A stretch of DNA of 64,000 nucleotides from Prostheceraeus crozeri (Eukaryota > Platyhelminthes > Polycladida > Euryleptidae). The DNA is taken from NCBI GenBank assembly GCA_907163375.1, contig CAJQUW010016121.1, positions 1-64,000 on the forward strand. Direction: 5' to 3'. Under the pieces are notes generated by a model. That model was not told the origin of the DNA. It worked only from the letters and a program-made list of their open reading frames with translations, and did no database searches. Below are positions 11,210 to 21,419 of this stretch, in pieces (position 1 is the first letter of the stretch; each line of letters begins with the position of its first letter). A program made the translations under genes and the position numbers.

Positions 11210-13718
11210 ATGACTGACCTCCCGTACAGACAACTCTATCAGTGTTTGAAGTCCATGAAGCTGAGTATAGCAGCACATGCGAATGCTATGAAATTGACAA
11301 GCTTGCTGCTAAAGCAAGTACGGATCTCCTGTGCAATGATGTTCCTCCTTACCTGCCTGACGTATAACGTGACGCCAAAGTTCATTGAGAACACCATCAA
11401 GTTACCGAAGTGGACTGAATCGACGAAGGCCCTGGATAGGAAGACCGCTTCACTCAAGAAGGAGCTGATAAGGCAAAACGTATCGAGCCTGAAGAAGCAA
11501 TCGTTCGACATCAACCGGGATATCTCCTACGAGTACCTGACCTTCACCAGAAACAGTGTCGAAGTACAACAGAAGAAAGTCATCTTTGAAAAGATGGATG
11601 AAGCAGTGCGTAAAGAAGCATCAACGATCTACAAACGTCACTCAAGAAAGTGGAGTTGGTGGACAAGTGACTTTTTTCCTTGTGTCAGGAGTTCGTACAC
11701 TATTAAGTACAAGTGCTGTTTTTTCTTTAATTACGTTGACGAATTTTGGTTCGGCGAGAGTAGCTCATCTGATCAAATTCATGACAGTAATTTAGATAGT
11801 AATTGCTTAACTAACGAAACCAAAACCTTTATTCCTAACGATATAAAATCATTTTTGAGTAATGGGCCTAAATTTCGGCTTCCTCATCGCATTGACGATG
11901 ATTTTCTTAATGACAATGAAATTGCTATTGATAGTTTATCCTATAAATTACGTTGGTCTCATCACTTTAATAACTGCGGAGTGTCGGACATGAATAGAAT
12001 GCACATTCCTTTTGATAAAAATACCGTAAACTTACCTCCACGTATGAGCGAGCCTTTAGAAAACAATTTGAAACTTTTTGAAATTGAAGCTAAGCGTGCG
12101 CTACACGAAGAAGCACAAAATCTAAAGAAAAATAAAAGATACAAAAGTATCAGTAGTATAAGTAGGAAAACTAAATCCTTTTTGAAAGAAAACAAATTGT
12201 CTGTTGTTCCGTCAGACAAATCTAATCGCATAGTAATTTGTGAGGAAGATAGTATAAAATGCCGCACTGAAAGTCTCTTTCAGGATACAAGCACCTACAA
12301 AACTAGAGATGCTTCAAAAAATTCAGCAATAGAAGACCAAGCTAACCGCTTAATTAGATCAAAATGTAGCAAAATGATAAATATCGATCATGAAAAGCTG
12401 CTCGCATCAGGCAGTCACCCAGCTAAATTCCAAGTGAACATAAAAGATCATAAAAACAAAGAAAATGGATTTTTCCCATTGCGCCCAATTGCGTCTACTA
12501 TAGGCACACCAACTCAAAAAGTAGATTGGCTGTCGAGTGTCATTCTCAATCAATTAGTTAAATATGTCCCAGCACATATCAATAGTACTAAGACATTCAT
12601 CAAGGAATTGAAAAGTAAAAGTCAAAATATTGTTAGTGATGATAAAGTTTTCGTCTCACTTGACGTCAAAAATCTGTACCCAAGTATACCCATAAAAGAT
12701 GGTATAACAGTGATAGAAAATTTTGCTAAGCAACATTGGAATCAAATCGAGACATACGGCTTCAGTGTCACAGATCTTATAGATTTTTTAAAATTTGTCT
12801 CGTATAATTATGAAATAACGTATAATGATAAAATATATCTACAAATAAAAGGCTGTCCGATGGGGACGCATTTTGCACCTTCGTTTGCAATAATTTATAT
12901 GAATAGTATAGAAAATAAAGCACTAGAAATATTAAAAGATGATCACAATATTTGTCCAAAAATTTACAAAAGATACATAGATGATATCATCTTGGGTCCT
13001 TTCCCGAAAGATAGGAATTTACTTCAGACTATCCAAGATACTTTTAATTCTATAGATGATAATCTACAATTTACTTTAGAAGTTCCAGAAACTGACTGTC
13101 TGAATTTCCTAGACATAAGTAAGCATCTCGGTAAAAGAAAAATTGCAATATAATTGGTATAGTAAACCTTGTCACTCTGGCATAAGCTTACGCAAGGATA
13201 GCTGGTTGCCGAACCAGGTGAAAAATAATTTCATAAAAAATAGTTTTCGATACGTTGAGGCTCGATGCTCTGACCCTTCAGATAAATCACACGATGCTAT
13301 GAAAAATAGACTAAGTAACAATGGCTATAGTAAAAATGATATGCACCCCAAAGATAGAAATAACAAATCAAGAAATATAAAAGAAAACAAAGTGAATCTA
13401 ACACTTGATTTCCTTGGAGACAGTTTTTTGAGAAAAATCAATAAAATAAAAAATAACTATGATATTACAGTACGCATTACTGGTAAACTTGGAAAACAAT
13501 TAGCTTCGAATTTCAAAAAATCTGATATAAATATGTGTTCCTGTAGCATTTGTACAAACATTGGCCCGAAAAATAGCTGCAAAAGTAAATATGTCATCTA
13601 TGAATTTTCCTGCAAGATATGTGACCAGAATTACATAGGTCAAACTTGTCGACCATTTCAAGTTCTCTGCAGAGAACACGAGCGAAGTTTACGGTATGAA
13701 GACAAAAAAGTGCACTAA
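11210..13718 (+). CDS. Penelope-like element protein: reverse transcriptase and GIY-YIG nuclease
   Basis: This is the only full-length unit. The RT frame (11210-13153, 647 residues, ATG start) has a basic N-terminal domain, FLSNGPKF near 215-222, motif A SLDVKNLYPSIP (483-494, Asp485), motif B GCPMGTHFAPSFA (548-560), motif C RYIDDI (588-593) and NFLDIS (632-637). The next frame (13143-13718, opening at a non-ATG codon) carries YSKPCHSG, a CSCSIC zinc-finger-like cluster and the GIY-YIG core (YVIY, then YIGQTCR). The last part of the nuclease (SEHAM...NNFDYKIIDRQ) follows in a third frame after 13718. PLEs copy their RNA by target-primed reverse transcription, using the GIY-YIG nuclease to cut DNA. 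The family normally has one continuous frame; the same frame changes occur in every copy here. Placement in the endonuclease-bearing PLEs is firm; the subfamily is not assigned. Confidence 0.85.
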
Positions 13719-14085
13719 GTGAACATGCAATGACAGTCCACAGGGATAAAGTGATGACCATTAACAATTTCGACTACAAAATTATCGATAGACAGCAAAC
13801 AGCGATTACTACTAGGATGGCTGAATCTCGCTTAATTGCGACGAACATGCCAAAAATAAACAGAAGACATGAGCTGAACAGATGAGCTCATGAGCTGCTT
13901 TCGCTGACAAATTTGTATATAAACCCACTTGTACAGCATCAGTTTGTCACCCTTGACACAGTCTGTGTAGACGAAACGCGTCGGGTAATTCATTTTAAAA
14001 TATAAAGAAGTCGTAAAAGTGGGAGAGAATTTTTTCTTTACATTCATTATGACTGACCTGCCGTCCGTACAGACAATTCTACTAA
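13719..14085 (+). repeat. PLE inter-unit (pseudo-LTR UTR) region, right, with stub of next unit
   Basis: Direct repeat of 10879-11236. Homology continues into the first codons of a further unit ('attatgactgacct') and ends near 14085 after a small local duplication of 'ccgt'. This marks the right end of the composite. Confidence 0.75.
13949..13986 (+). ncRNA. hammerhead-ribozyme-like motif, PLE copy 3, altered core
   Basis: Visible parts: ACCC (13949-13952) pairing with GGGT (13983-13986) as stem I; GTCT (13961-13964) pairing with AGAC (13969-13972) as stem II with a GTGT loop; then GAAA; a self-complementary ACGCGT (13976-13981) that could form stem III between two molecules; and GTC, after which a hammerhead would cut (13982/13983). 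Pseudo-LTRs of many Penelope-like elements are known to carry minimal hammerheads with very short stem III. Here the segment between stems I and II reads TTGACACA rather than CUGANGA, so activity is doubtful. Confidence 0.5.
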
Positions 14086-14577
14086 CGTAAGATGCTGAAG
14101 TATGACTGCATCGTGTAGGCCTGCATTATTTCAAGCAGAGTGGGAAGTGAGTCGTGGCCCGTGGATCATGGATCAGGTACCGTAGGTCAAGTGAGTCATA
14201 ACTCTCGTAGGTCAGATGGGTAGTGGTTGGTGAGCAGGTTGGTGCTGCTTGAACAAATGAGCAAGCAACATGCGACGTGGTTGCAAGCAGTCGTGTCTCT
14301 GTGCTGTCTCTTCCGTTCAGCGTATGTTCCGTCGATTTATGCATTTGTTAAAGCGGAATTTGTCTGTCATCGTGATCGTCGCTTTCTCATCCGTCGTTTG
14401 ATGCCATCCTTTTCCAATGAATCGGTCTAATTTGTGCCTCAGAGCCATTTTTGCGTTGCCAAATTTTTTGTGTCAGTCTGCGCATGCGCACAACTTCGTC
14501 AGTTGAACACAAGTCCATCCTTCACTCTGTCGTTTATCAAATTCTCTGAATGCTTCCAACCTACAATTAAACCCCCC
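14086..14577 (+). other. probable 5' region of the CR1-like LINE, non-coding
   Basis: GC-richer than its surroundings, with no long frame carrying a motif. Its position between the PLE end and LINE ORF1 suggests a LINE 5' UTR at least from about 14460 on, but the element start is not defined. Confidence 0.35.
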
Positions 14578-14665
14578 CTGATATAACTGAGTGGTCAAGT
14601 GGATACGGCGTCTGACTTTCGATCTTTGTCCTGCTTCGTTTTTCTGTGTTCGAACCCCTTCCTAA
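14578..14665 (+). other. tRNA-like segment (degenerate tRNA or Pol III-type promoter)
   Basis: TAACTGAGTGGTCAAG (14584-14599) matches a Pol III A box and GTGTTCGAACCC (14646-14657) matches a B box, about 50 bp apart. The anticodon arm does not pair well and there is no clear acceptor stem, so this is not a working tRNA gene. It may be a tRNA-derived SINE head or a Pol III-like element in the LINE leader. Confidence 0.45.
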
Positions 14666-14675
14666 ACCATTGGAA

Positions 14676-15245
14676 ATGTTGTACCTTTTGCTACGGTTGC
14701 TAATAATGATCATGCCTACTCCACCTACGTCGCGCAGTTTACGATCTCAAGCAATGTCTTTTACTTTAGATGATATAAAATCTGTCATTGATGAAGGTAT
14801 ACACAGACTGAGCGTCTCACTTGACTCTCTTCGGACGCACATTGAGCAACTTTCTGTTAAAATTTCTTCCTTGAATACAATGGTACAAACAATTGAGAAA
14901 GAGACTATGTATTTGAAAGGTCAATGCAATTTTTTAGAAAACGAAGTGGTTTCACTGAAGAGAAGTAAAGAGGAAACTATTGATTTTGTCACCATTGAAA
15001 TTACTCAAAGACTGAGCCGTGAATGCAATTTGATAATAACGGGAATACCTGAAGTAACCGATGGATCGATTGAAGAACGCATGGAACACGATCGTAAAAT
15101 TGTCAAAGAAATTATACACGTGGTGACGAAGCCGTCTGAAAGCACTAAATCTTCTCCAATAGTCGTTTTGCACATCAAGCGAATCGGGAAGAAGAGAAAT
15201 TCAAATTCAAATGATCCACTGGTGAGGATAACATGTAAATCTTAA
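14676..15245 (+). pseudogene. LINE ORF1 (coiled coil plus RRM-like), CR1-like clade
   Basis: An open frame with ATG candidates at 14676 and 14712. After a short N-terminal tail comes a coiled coil with heptad-like Leu/Ile spacing (about residues 30-95 of the frame), then a segment RECNLIITGIPEVTDGS followed by EERMEHDR and an Ile/Val-rich stretch, ending with RIGKKR and VRIT. This matches the RRM-like ORF1 core of CR1/L2-group LINEs and is clearly related to the ORF1 at 46772-47590 (NNLIVRGIDE, ERTEHD). ORF1 proteins bind the element RNA. The frame ends early, so the C-terminal domain is missing. Confidence 0.7.
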
Positions 15246-15253
15246 CTTCTCGT

Positions 15254-16370
15254 ATGAATATTTTACTGGAAATTTCTCTTCTTCACAAGAAACAGCTACA
15301 AGAAAGTTTGACTGAATTGTCCGAGGATGATGACGAGATCGAAGGGAGACCTAAATTTGAAGTAGAAACTACTTTCGCATGCCTTTCCAAACTTAACATT
15401 CACAAATCAGCGGGAAGTGATGGTATCCCAGCATTCCTCCTACGTGAATGTGCATCGGTCATTGTTGCTCCCCTTACACACCTGTTTGTTCTTAGTTTTG
15501 AGACAAATAGTCTACCAAGTCGTCGGAAACTTGGAGATATCATACCCGTACCGAAGCAGAAAGCTGAATCGATTGAGGATTTAAAATCGATTTCCCTATT
15601 GCCAATCTTCGTTAAAATACTTGAGAAGATAATTCTTGATTGGATGCATGCGACCAATCTCAGTTTGGTTTTCGCCCACACTTCTCGACATTACATGCAC
15701 AAATCAAAATCCATGACTTTATCACGAAAGAGCTGGATAAAAATGAAGTTACTAGTGTTAGCGATATTTCGTTGGGCATCCAGAAAGCATTCGACTCAGT
15801 GCCTCATGCCTTCCAAATCAAAAGCCTTATCTATGCGAATCTCACAGCTGTCTTTATTAAATGGTGTATTGGTTTCTTGGAGAACCGATCACGAAGAATA
15901 TCGTTAGATCGGCATGTCGTGAGCTGTACCAATAAGGTAACATCAAGTGGTCCTCAAGGATCATCACAAACTCCTCAAGAAAGCTCACACAAGTTCACTT
16001 GCGCCGTCCTCAAATAATTCCACAATTGTCAAATTTGCAGATGATTTAATTTACGTACAATCCTGCGAAAAGTCTAGTGATGTATCGAAGGGAATAAATT
16101 ATGAAATTCAAAACTCCAGCATTTAGTGCAGAAATCATGGAGTGCATTTGAATGATAGCAAAACACACATAATGCACATAAGGAAAAGAAATGAAATCCC
16201 GTCACCGATATCAAATGCTTCAGCAAACATAAAAATAGTAGGTGTGATTTTTCAGCATAAAAAGATTCATCAGCGTGCATATCGTATCATATGTGGACGT
16301 GGTTCTGAAAGTGGAGAGTTCACCCCTTCACGCATTCGAAGGCAACACCAAAGTATGAAGTTATTCTGAA
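15254..16370 (+). pseudogene. CR1-like LINE ORF2 remnant, endonuclease deleted, RT broken
   Basis: The first frame (15254-15907) enters directly at the RT: SAGSDGIP, then DIIPVPK, then ISLLPIFVKILEKI. A shifted frame (15640-16017) continues with SQFGFRPHFSTLHAQ, a decayed motif A (GIQKAFDSVPH), FIKWCIGFL and a motif B remnant (SSGPQGSS). Motif C FADDL is visible just after 16020 in another frame, and 16142-16369 has more of the C-terminal part. The whole APE endonuclease and the first RT block are absent, so there is a large internal deletion between ORF1 and the RT besides at least three frame changes. Confidence 0.75.
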
Positions 16371-16620
16371 AATGATGAATGAAGACAATATCCTGTACGA
16401 TCCTATGCCCCATGTTCTGAGGTTTTCACATAGGCGACGTCAACCGACATCAAGATCTCACCGTAGAAGTGCTTAATTTGTACCACGCTGCTGCTCTTTA
16501 TATAAACGAATGTACGCTCCTTCTCGAAATAACTAGCTATTCTTGTTCCCTAAGTTTGTGTAATACTCACTTGTGCAACTTACGATTTTTACTTTACTTG
16601 AAATAAAATTACATACATGC

Positions 16621-17950
16621 ATTCCTTGAATTCGACGAGTTTTGTATTTAGGTTTCGGCCCAGTGGCGGAAGCAGTTTACCAATTCCACACAATCAATCG
16701 TGCGACGGAATCAATCACGCTATTCTTGAATGACCAGGAATCGTGCGATTTTTTTGCAATATGATTTCTCAATAAAGTTTCCTTGATGAGTTAAAAACTG
16801 CTTCTAGTCACTCTTTCATCGTTTGAGATATTTGCAATGGGCGGGTGCTCGTTCCTGAGATCATGTATCGCTAGACAGAGTTGACGTGTGAAATCTCTGT
16901 GAGAGTACACACACCTAAAGTGTTACTTTGCACACACCTAAGGACTCCCATGCCATACTGCAGGAATGCGTTATTTCATGCCATAGCATTAAACAAGCTT
17001 GCTTAGGCCAGGTACACGATTTACGCTAATCATACATGTTGTCAAGGCAGTCAAGCATAGTATGTCCTTATCATCTTATATCTCCGCATTGAAATGCTAC
17101 TTATCGCGGACTAAGCGCTCACCCCACGTGAACTTACATGGACTGAGACTTATTTAAGTAAATACTGATCTATCACACGTAGCGGCACAGAATTAAATAT
17201 TTTGTTTACCGCGCGCAGATGAATCTAATTCTGTACGTAGCGGCGTCTATTTAATCGCGCTGAAATACAATTCAGTGTTTTTGTCTCAAATTCAGCTTCT
17301 TCAGGCGATATCCCGTAAGTCTTGTAGAAAGAATGATGGCGAGTCAGATGGCACTAGTAATTGCGAAACATCTAGAAAAACAAGAACAATTTGTGTAATA
17401 AGCCTATGCAATAACAGTATGCAATACAGTAGCACTTCAACTGATCAAACCAGTTGGAATAACGCATTCTTTAGGAAACCGAGAAAAATCGATAAACATA
17501 CTGCGTCACAGTGGACAACTGACGCTGACTGAATCTTAATTTGCAGTGAAGTAATGCTATCTGTAGCAGCTAGGTGTCTGCGTAGCCTCACATGAAGGCA
17601 CGTGATATGAAGATATCACATTGAAGAAATACGAGTATATTCGTACTCGAGACTCGTACTTCTTCGACTCTGAGACAGCATCATCGTATTAATAAACCAA
17701 CTCAAAGACCAAGGAAGTCGTCTTTGAACAAGCGTTTTGTTTACCAAAAGCAATCTTTATTCCACATCAACTTCGCGGACTAAACGAACCTGTCCCGCAG
17801 ACTAATTATAGTCCGCGGACGGGGGGTTGAGAAACACTATCATACAGATGCATTGATAACAATGCGTATTAGTGCCTGATTAACATTTAACATGCACACT
17901 ATGAGCATAACCCGGTAACATTGTATTTGCAGATTTGCTAATTATGGAGA
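16621..17950. other. no gene; pieces of hAT-like terminal sequence
   Basis: 'ccagtggcgg' at 16672 and 'gttgagaaacacta' near 17833-17846 look like hAT termini (CAGTGGC..., and CAGTGTTTCTCAAC in reverse), but I could not match either with a partner and an 8-bp duplication. The rest is AT-rich with no motif-bearing frame. Confidence 0.4.
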
Positions 17951-17989
17951 TTGTAGAGTGCCAGTTCGCCTGCTCTTAGAATAATAGAG

Positions 17990-18350
17990 CGATGTCCTCA
18001 GACTGGAACTATTTAAGTTTTAAATACAAAAATTCCTTGACAGCAATATAGACTCTGCGCTATTCTCTCTACAAGGGCCTGTCAGTACGGCTAGGAGTGG
18101 TTCAACGTAGCTGAAAATATCTGGAATGGCAGAGCAAGCTGAAGGACTGCACAACGGTATGCTCTGTGCTTATTTATCTGTGTCAGCCGCTTTGCTGTGT
18201 GGCTGATAAAGATTTTAGAGAGCTAGTTGTATATATTTTAAGCTAGTTTGAACCATTCCGAGCCGTACTGACGAACCCAAGTAGGGCAAAGCGCATTGTC
18301 TAGGGCTGCCACAATTTGTGTGCTGAAAATTGCTCAAGTCTGAGGACGCT
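17990..18350. repeat. foldback/dispersed repeat with 'tgtcctcagact' ends
   Basis: The outer ends are inverted: 'atgtcctcagact' at 17992 and 'agtctgaggacg' at 18337. An inner inverted pair, 'ctgtcagtacggct' (18079) and 'agccgtactgacg' (18261), flanks it. The left half, including 'gcaagctgaaggactgca' and 'gctctgtgcttattta', also occurs in several copies at 52240-52720. Confidence 0.6.
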
Positions 18351-18359
18351 TCTCTGTTA

Positions 18360-19190
18360 GATTTGCTAATGTTTTGCAATCGTTATAAGTTTAATGGTTT
18401 GATTTAATTGATGCATAATGATACTTATTTCTGGATTGATAGAAGGAACGCAAATACATACACTGCTACAGCTATGTTCGACAAACTATGATTGATGAAG
18501 AACAAAAGAACCAAAACAGGGAGATAAAAATACTTATAATATACTTCATAGTACATGTACATAATGCACTTTAAGTACTTATCGGATGGCAGATTTGCAG
18601 TAGGATCTTACAAATGGATTATTAATACAGTGTTTTCAGCATAAAAGGTGCATAAAAAAGTGTCACATGCCCTCATTTTTAATGGAAATTATCAATCTAT
18701 TAATGAAAAATGGTCTAAAAAATAATGGAAGCTATATTAGATGCAAACTTTTAATCACTGAATCTCAAAAAAAATTTTCGAATAATCGTGTGCTGAGCCG
18801 CACGATTCGGAATCGCGCCCACCACTTGGTTTCGCTCATTGCATTTATGAATCGAATTTATCATTTTAATAAATGTTAGATCCGCATGAAAATCATCCAA
18901 TATTTTTAAGCAAATGGGTAATGGGTGATTTGTTTTACCTGCGTTCAGACCTTAACAATGTTTCTAGAGAAGATGTTTATGGTGACATAGCACACTCGCA
19001 CGCTGCATCTAATATACAGTGCAGTAGAAGTAGGTGCTGTGATATAGTGCAGCAGAAACATTACAGTATAGGTAATGGCAAAAATTGACTTTAGTCTTGG
19101 AATTGAATCAACTTTGAATGAAACGCAGCTAATCTCTTCTACAAACATATCGCAGTTTAGCCATCAGTTTTAAACTCTTGTGCGTCTGAC
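18360..19190. other. no recognisable gene; upstream region of DIPK-like gene A
   Basis: AT-rich, with short frames only. I see no clear promoter element. The last part, 'gatagactgaaga' near 19206, is shared with the leader of gene B (see gene entries). Confidence 0.5.
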
Positions 19191-19231
19191 TTTCAATAAA
19201 GCACATGATAGACTGAAGAATCACGGACAGA

Positions 19232-20440
19232 ATGGTAGCCTTCAAACATAAACGAGAAGTGATTGTTGCTTGTACAATTTTTGCTGCAATCTGTCTTATT
19301 TGGAGATTGGTTTTCTTGAAAACTGCCAAAGTTGAGAGAGCAACATACATGTTTCCAGACCTTCCTCAGTTCATTCTCGAACATCTGAACGACTCAAGTT
19401 GGTGTTCCGAGCCCATGCTCACAGACGAGGCATCATTAGACCAATTCTATTCAAATCTTCACAATCAAACCATCCATGGACGACGATGCGATTTTTGCAT
19501 GGGGAAGACAGATTGTAATCTGCTAGATCAATTGATAAATGAAAAGCCTATTGTCTTTCCAACAAAATCTAAAAGAGTTCATATTCTTTCGTCGTTGACA
19601 CTAGGACCTGTTATTGTGAAGGATCACTCTCTAGAAGCAGCTAATTATCCTAATAAAAAGGATATTGATCGATGTTTGCGCCGTCCATATTCTGGATGTG
19701 GAACCCTTCATGTTCACCACTCTCAAAATCGTTGTCATTTCCAGAACCTTGAGAAGGTGATGCAACTTTCATCGTTTCATCGATTTGATAGATATTTTGC
19801 TCGAATTGGACTCAGATTTGATCGCAAATTTCTTTTTGCTTCTCTCGTGAATCCAATCTCGCTTCAATATTTGATTCAATCGATTGAGGGTCGAGTTCAT
19901 AAACGATGGAGAGCCACATGGCCATTGCATGATCATCTGGGAGTTTGTGGTAACATCGTAATTTCGAAGTATGTTGGTTGTCCCGTTTCTTTCTACCAAG
20001 ATGAAGGCTTAGACTTCAGAATAAAACTCGCTTTACGTGTAATGAATTTGACAACAGAACTCAACAAGCATGGTGGAAGTGGCTACATGCTCTGGCCTTC
20101 AGATATGACTCTGGACGATCTGTCATTGAGTCAACATGGAAAAGTGTATTTAATTGACACGGATAATGTACGGCTTCTGTCACCAATGACTCGTCAAACA
20201 AATCAGCATGCAATTACTGCAGAACAACGATGGAATTGTGTTAGCCAAGGGGATCAACCGCTTCATCAAATACTGGAGCTCATTTTTGGCAATGGAACAA
20301 CCGGTCTTTTACCTGATATCCAGCTTCCCGAAAGCCTTGCTTTACCTGACAGAATTCGTTGGGCAAAAATGGAATCAGGTCAGAGGAAAAAACATTTCGA
20401 TAATGTATTTTTGTCATTATTGGAAAGGCTGGTGAAGTAA
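19232..20440 (+). CDS. DIPK/FAM69-like divergent protein kinase, copy A
   Basis: 402 residues from an ATG, no intron. One N-terminal membrane segment (residues 10-30) follows a short basic tail, so a type II protein of the ER/Golgi with its body in the lumen is expected. Cys-rich regions follow (C58, C86, C89, C95, C148, C156, C168). The kinase-like part shows PVIVKD (K130, candidate ATP-binding Lys), WPLHDHLGVCG (230-240), YVGCPVS, then LDDLSL (294-299) and YLIDTDN (306-312), which line up with the catalytic-loop and metal-binding Asp segments of FAM69/DIPK proteins (usual form LSLDNF and KIVDAEN). FAM69 proteins are little-understood secretory-pathway kinases. It is paralogous to 60134-61396, well over half identical by eye from residue 70 on. 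Both leaders contain 'gatgatagactgaa' or a close match 20-30 nt before the ATG. AATAAA occurs near 20580 and 20642. Kinase activity is an inference. Confidence 0.75.
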   Translation: MVAFKHKREVIVACTIFAAICLIWRLVFLKTAKVERATYMFPDLPQFILEHLNDSSWCSEPMLTDEASLDQFYSNLHNQTIHGRRCDFCMGKTDCNLLDQLINEKPIVFPTKSKRVHILSSLTLGPVIVKDHSLEAANYPNKKDIDRCLRRPYSGCGTLHVHHSQNRCHFQNLEKVMQLSSFHRFDRYFARIGLRFDRKFLFASLVNPISLQYLIQSIEGRVHKRWRATWPLHDHLGVCGNIVISKYVGCPVSFYQDEGLDFRIKLALRVMNLTTELNKHGGSGYMLWPSDMTLDDLSLSQHGKVYLIDTDNVRLLSPMTRQTNQHAITAEQRWNCVSQGDQPLHQILELIFGNGTTGLLPDIQLPESLALPDRIRWAKMESGQRKKHFDNVFLSLLERLVK

Positions 20441-20674
20441 CAAAGAAATACGTTGATTTCATATTTGTTACTGTTTGGGAATGTGACAGATCTTTGTATT
20501 AGTCGTTTCTAGGTTTGTATCCTCTATAGTGGCATAGATTAGCTGCTTGGACAGAGATATGATGCATGCAATACTGCATGAATAAATCAAATTCGATTTG
20601 TCATATCATTGGCACTTACGGCCCGAGTTATTGATGTAAAAATAAAACAAACTTCGTTCTTTTTTACCAATATA

Positions 20675-21414
20675 CCATAAAACCTGTAATAGATCACCAC
20701 CTTGTAATAAAACGCCGCCTGTAGCAGACCGCCCTTCCTACATTGTATTTTGTCAGAATAAGGAATGAGCACCAAAATATTCGTTCGTGTAAGGTCTGTC
20801 CGTTATGTGATGTGACACTCCTTCCTGAGTCTTTGCTGTATTATCAACAATTGATTCAAATAGATCTTTAAGTGTCTGTACGGTTAACCACGATTTCTGT
20901 TGCTGGTTATCTTGTTTTCTTCATGTAGTCAGTCATCTTGCGTGCACAATTTACCGGATAGACATAGTATGCCATCTTGCTGAGTGTTGAGCCTTTATTA
21001 CCTACTAGTCTGCGGGTGAATTAGGTCTAAATGATTGTTATCAATAATAGGCTACATAAAAATCAATGCATTGAATATCCATCAAATATTCATTGAATAC
21101 TTCAATCAAATAGTCATTGAATGTCAGTCAAATATGCATTTCGCATCACATCAAGTTTCTATGGTAAAATGATAATAAGCCGAAATGCAACTGATTTCAC
21201 AACATATCGGCCGGTATTTAGCAAAGTATGTAGTTATTTGACTGTTCTATATATGTAACGTGCACGCAGATACTAGCTTCATTGAAGCGATATTTTCTAA
21301 TACTTCTATACTTGAAGATGTTGAAAATTAGTTCACCAATAACGGTAATAGACCTCCGCCAAAAGTGAGGGTTGAAAAGTAGACCGTTATGGTGGTCTTT
21401 TATAGGTTTTACGG
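20675..21414. mobile_element. non-autonomous DNA transposon, TA target, CCRTAAAACCT ends
   Basis: Left end CCATAAAACCTGTAATAGA; right end, read in reverse, CCGTAAAACCTATAAAAGA; both continue with ACCACC-like sequence. A TA dinucleotide flanks each side (20673-20674 and 21415-21416), which is the target site of Tc1/mariner/pogo-type elements. The 740-bp body has no transposase frame. It sits about 230 bp behind DIPK-like gene A. Confidence 0.6.
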
Positions 21415-21419
21415 TATTT

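Larger units (their letters stand above)
6117..14085. mobile_element. Penelope-like element composite: two head-to-head tandem arrays
   Basis: The minus-strand array (6117-9503) holds a 5'-truncated copy (RT core plus GIY-YIG part) followed by the first half of a second copy, which stops inside RT motif A. The plus-strand array (9514-14085) holds a 5'-truncated copy, a full-length copy (11210-13718) and the first few bases of a third. The arrays meet head to head near 9510, giving an inverted repeat of 6117-9272 against 9514-12672 with a spacer of about 240 bp. The direct repeats 9514-11236 and 12354-14085 (about 1.73 kb) act as the pseudo-LTRs typical of PLEs. Copies are about 98-99% alike at protein level by eye (about 9 differences in 488 residues between the minus N-terminal half and the full copy), so the composite is young. 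Partial tandem and inverted arrangements are known for Penelope-like elements. Confidence 0.85.
14460..16620 (+). mobile_element. internally deleted CR1-like non-LTR retrotransposon
   Basis: ORF1 and RT remnants in the expected order on one strand, followed by about 200 bp of non-coding sequence ending 'gaaataaaattacatac' near 16600-16615, which is a plausible 3' end with a polyadenylation-like hexamer. The clade is the same as the LINE at 46-49.8 kb. Both ends are approximate. Confidence 0.65.

Noticed and set aside
13700-13720. Programmed -1 frameshift in the PLE nuclease
   Set aside because: The local sequence is C AAA AAA G, which is not a canonical X XXY YYZ slippery site, and no downstream stem-loop or pseudoknot stands out.
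14578-14665. Functional tRNA gene
   Set aside because: A- and B-box words are present, but the anticodon and acceptor stems do not pair.
17272-17846. hAT element ending 'gttgagaaacacta'
   Set aside because: The right terminus looks real, but no left terminus with a matching 8-bp duplication was found.
16672-18829. One 2.1-kb hAT element from 'ccagtggcgg' to 'cccaccacttg'
   Set aside because: Ends match poorly and the flanks agree at only part of 8 positions, so boundaries are not supported.
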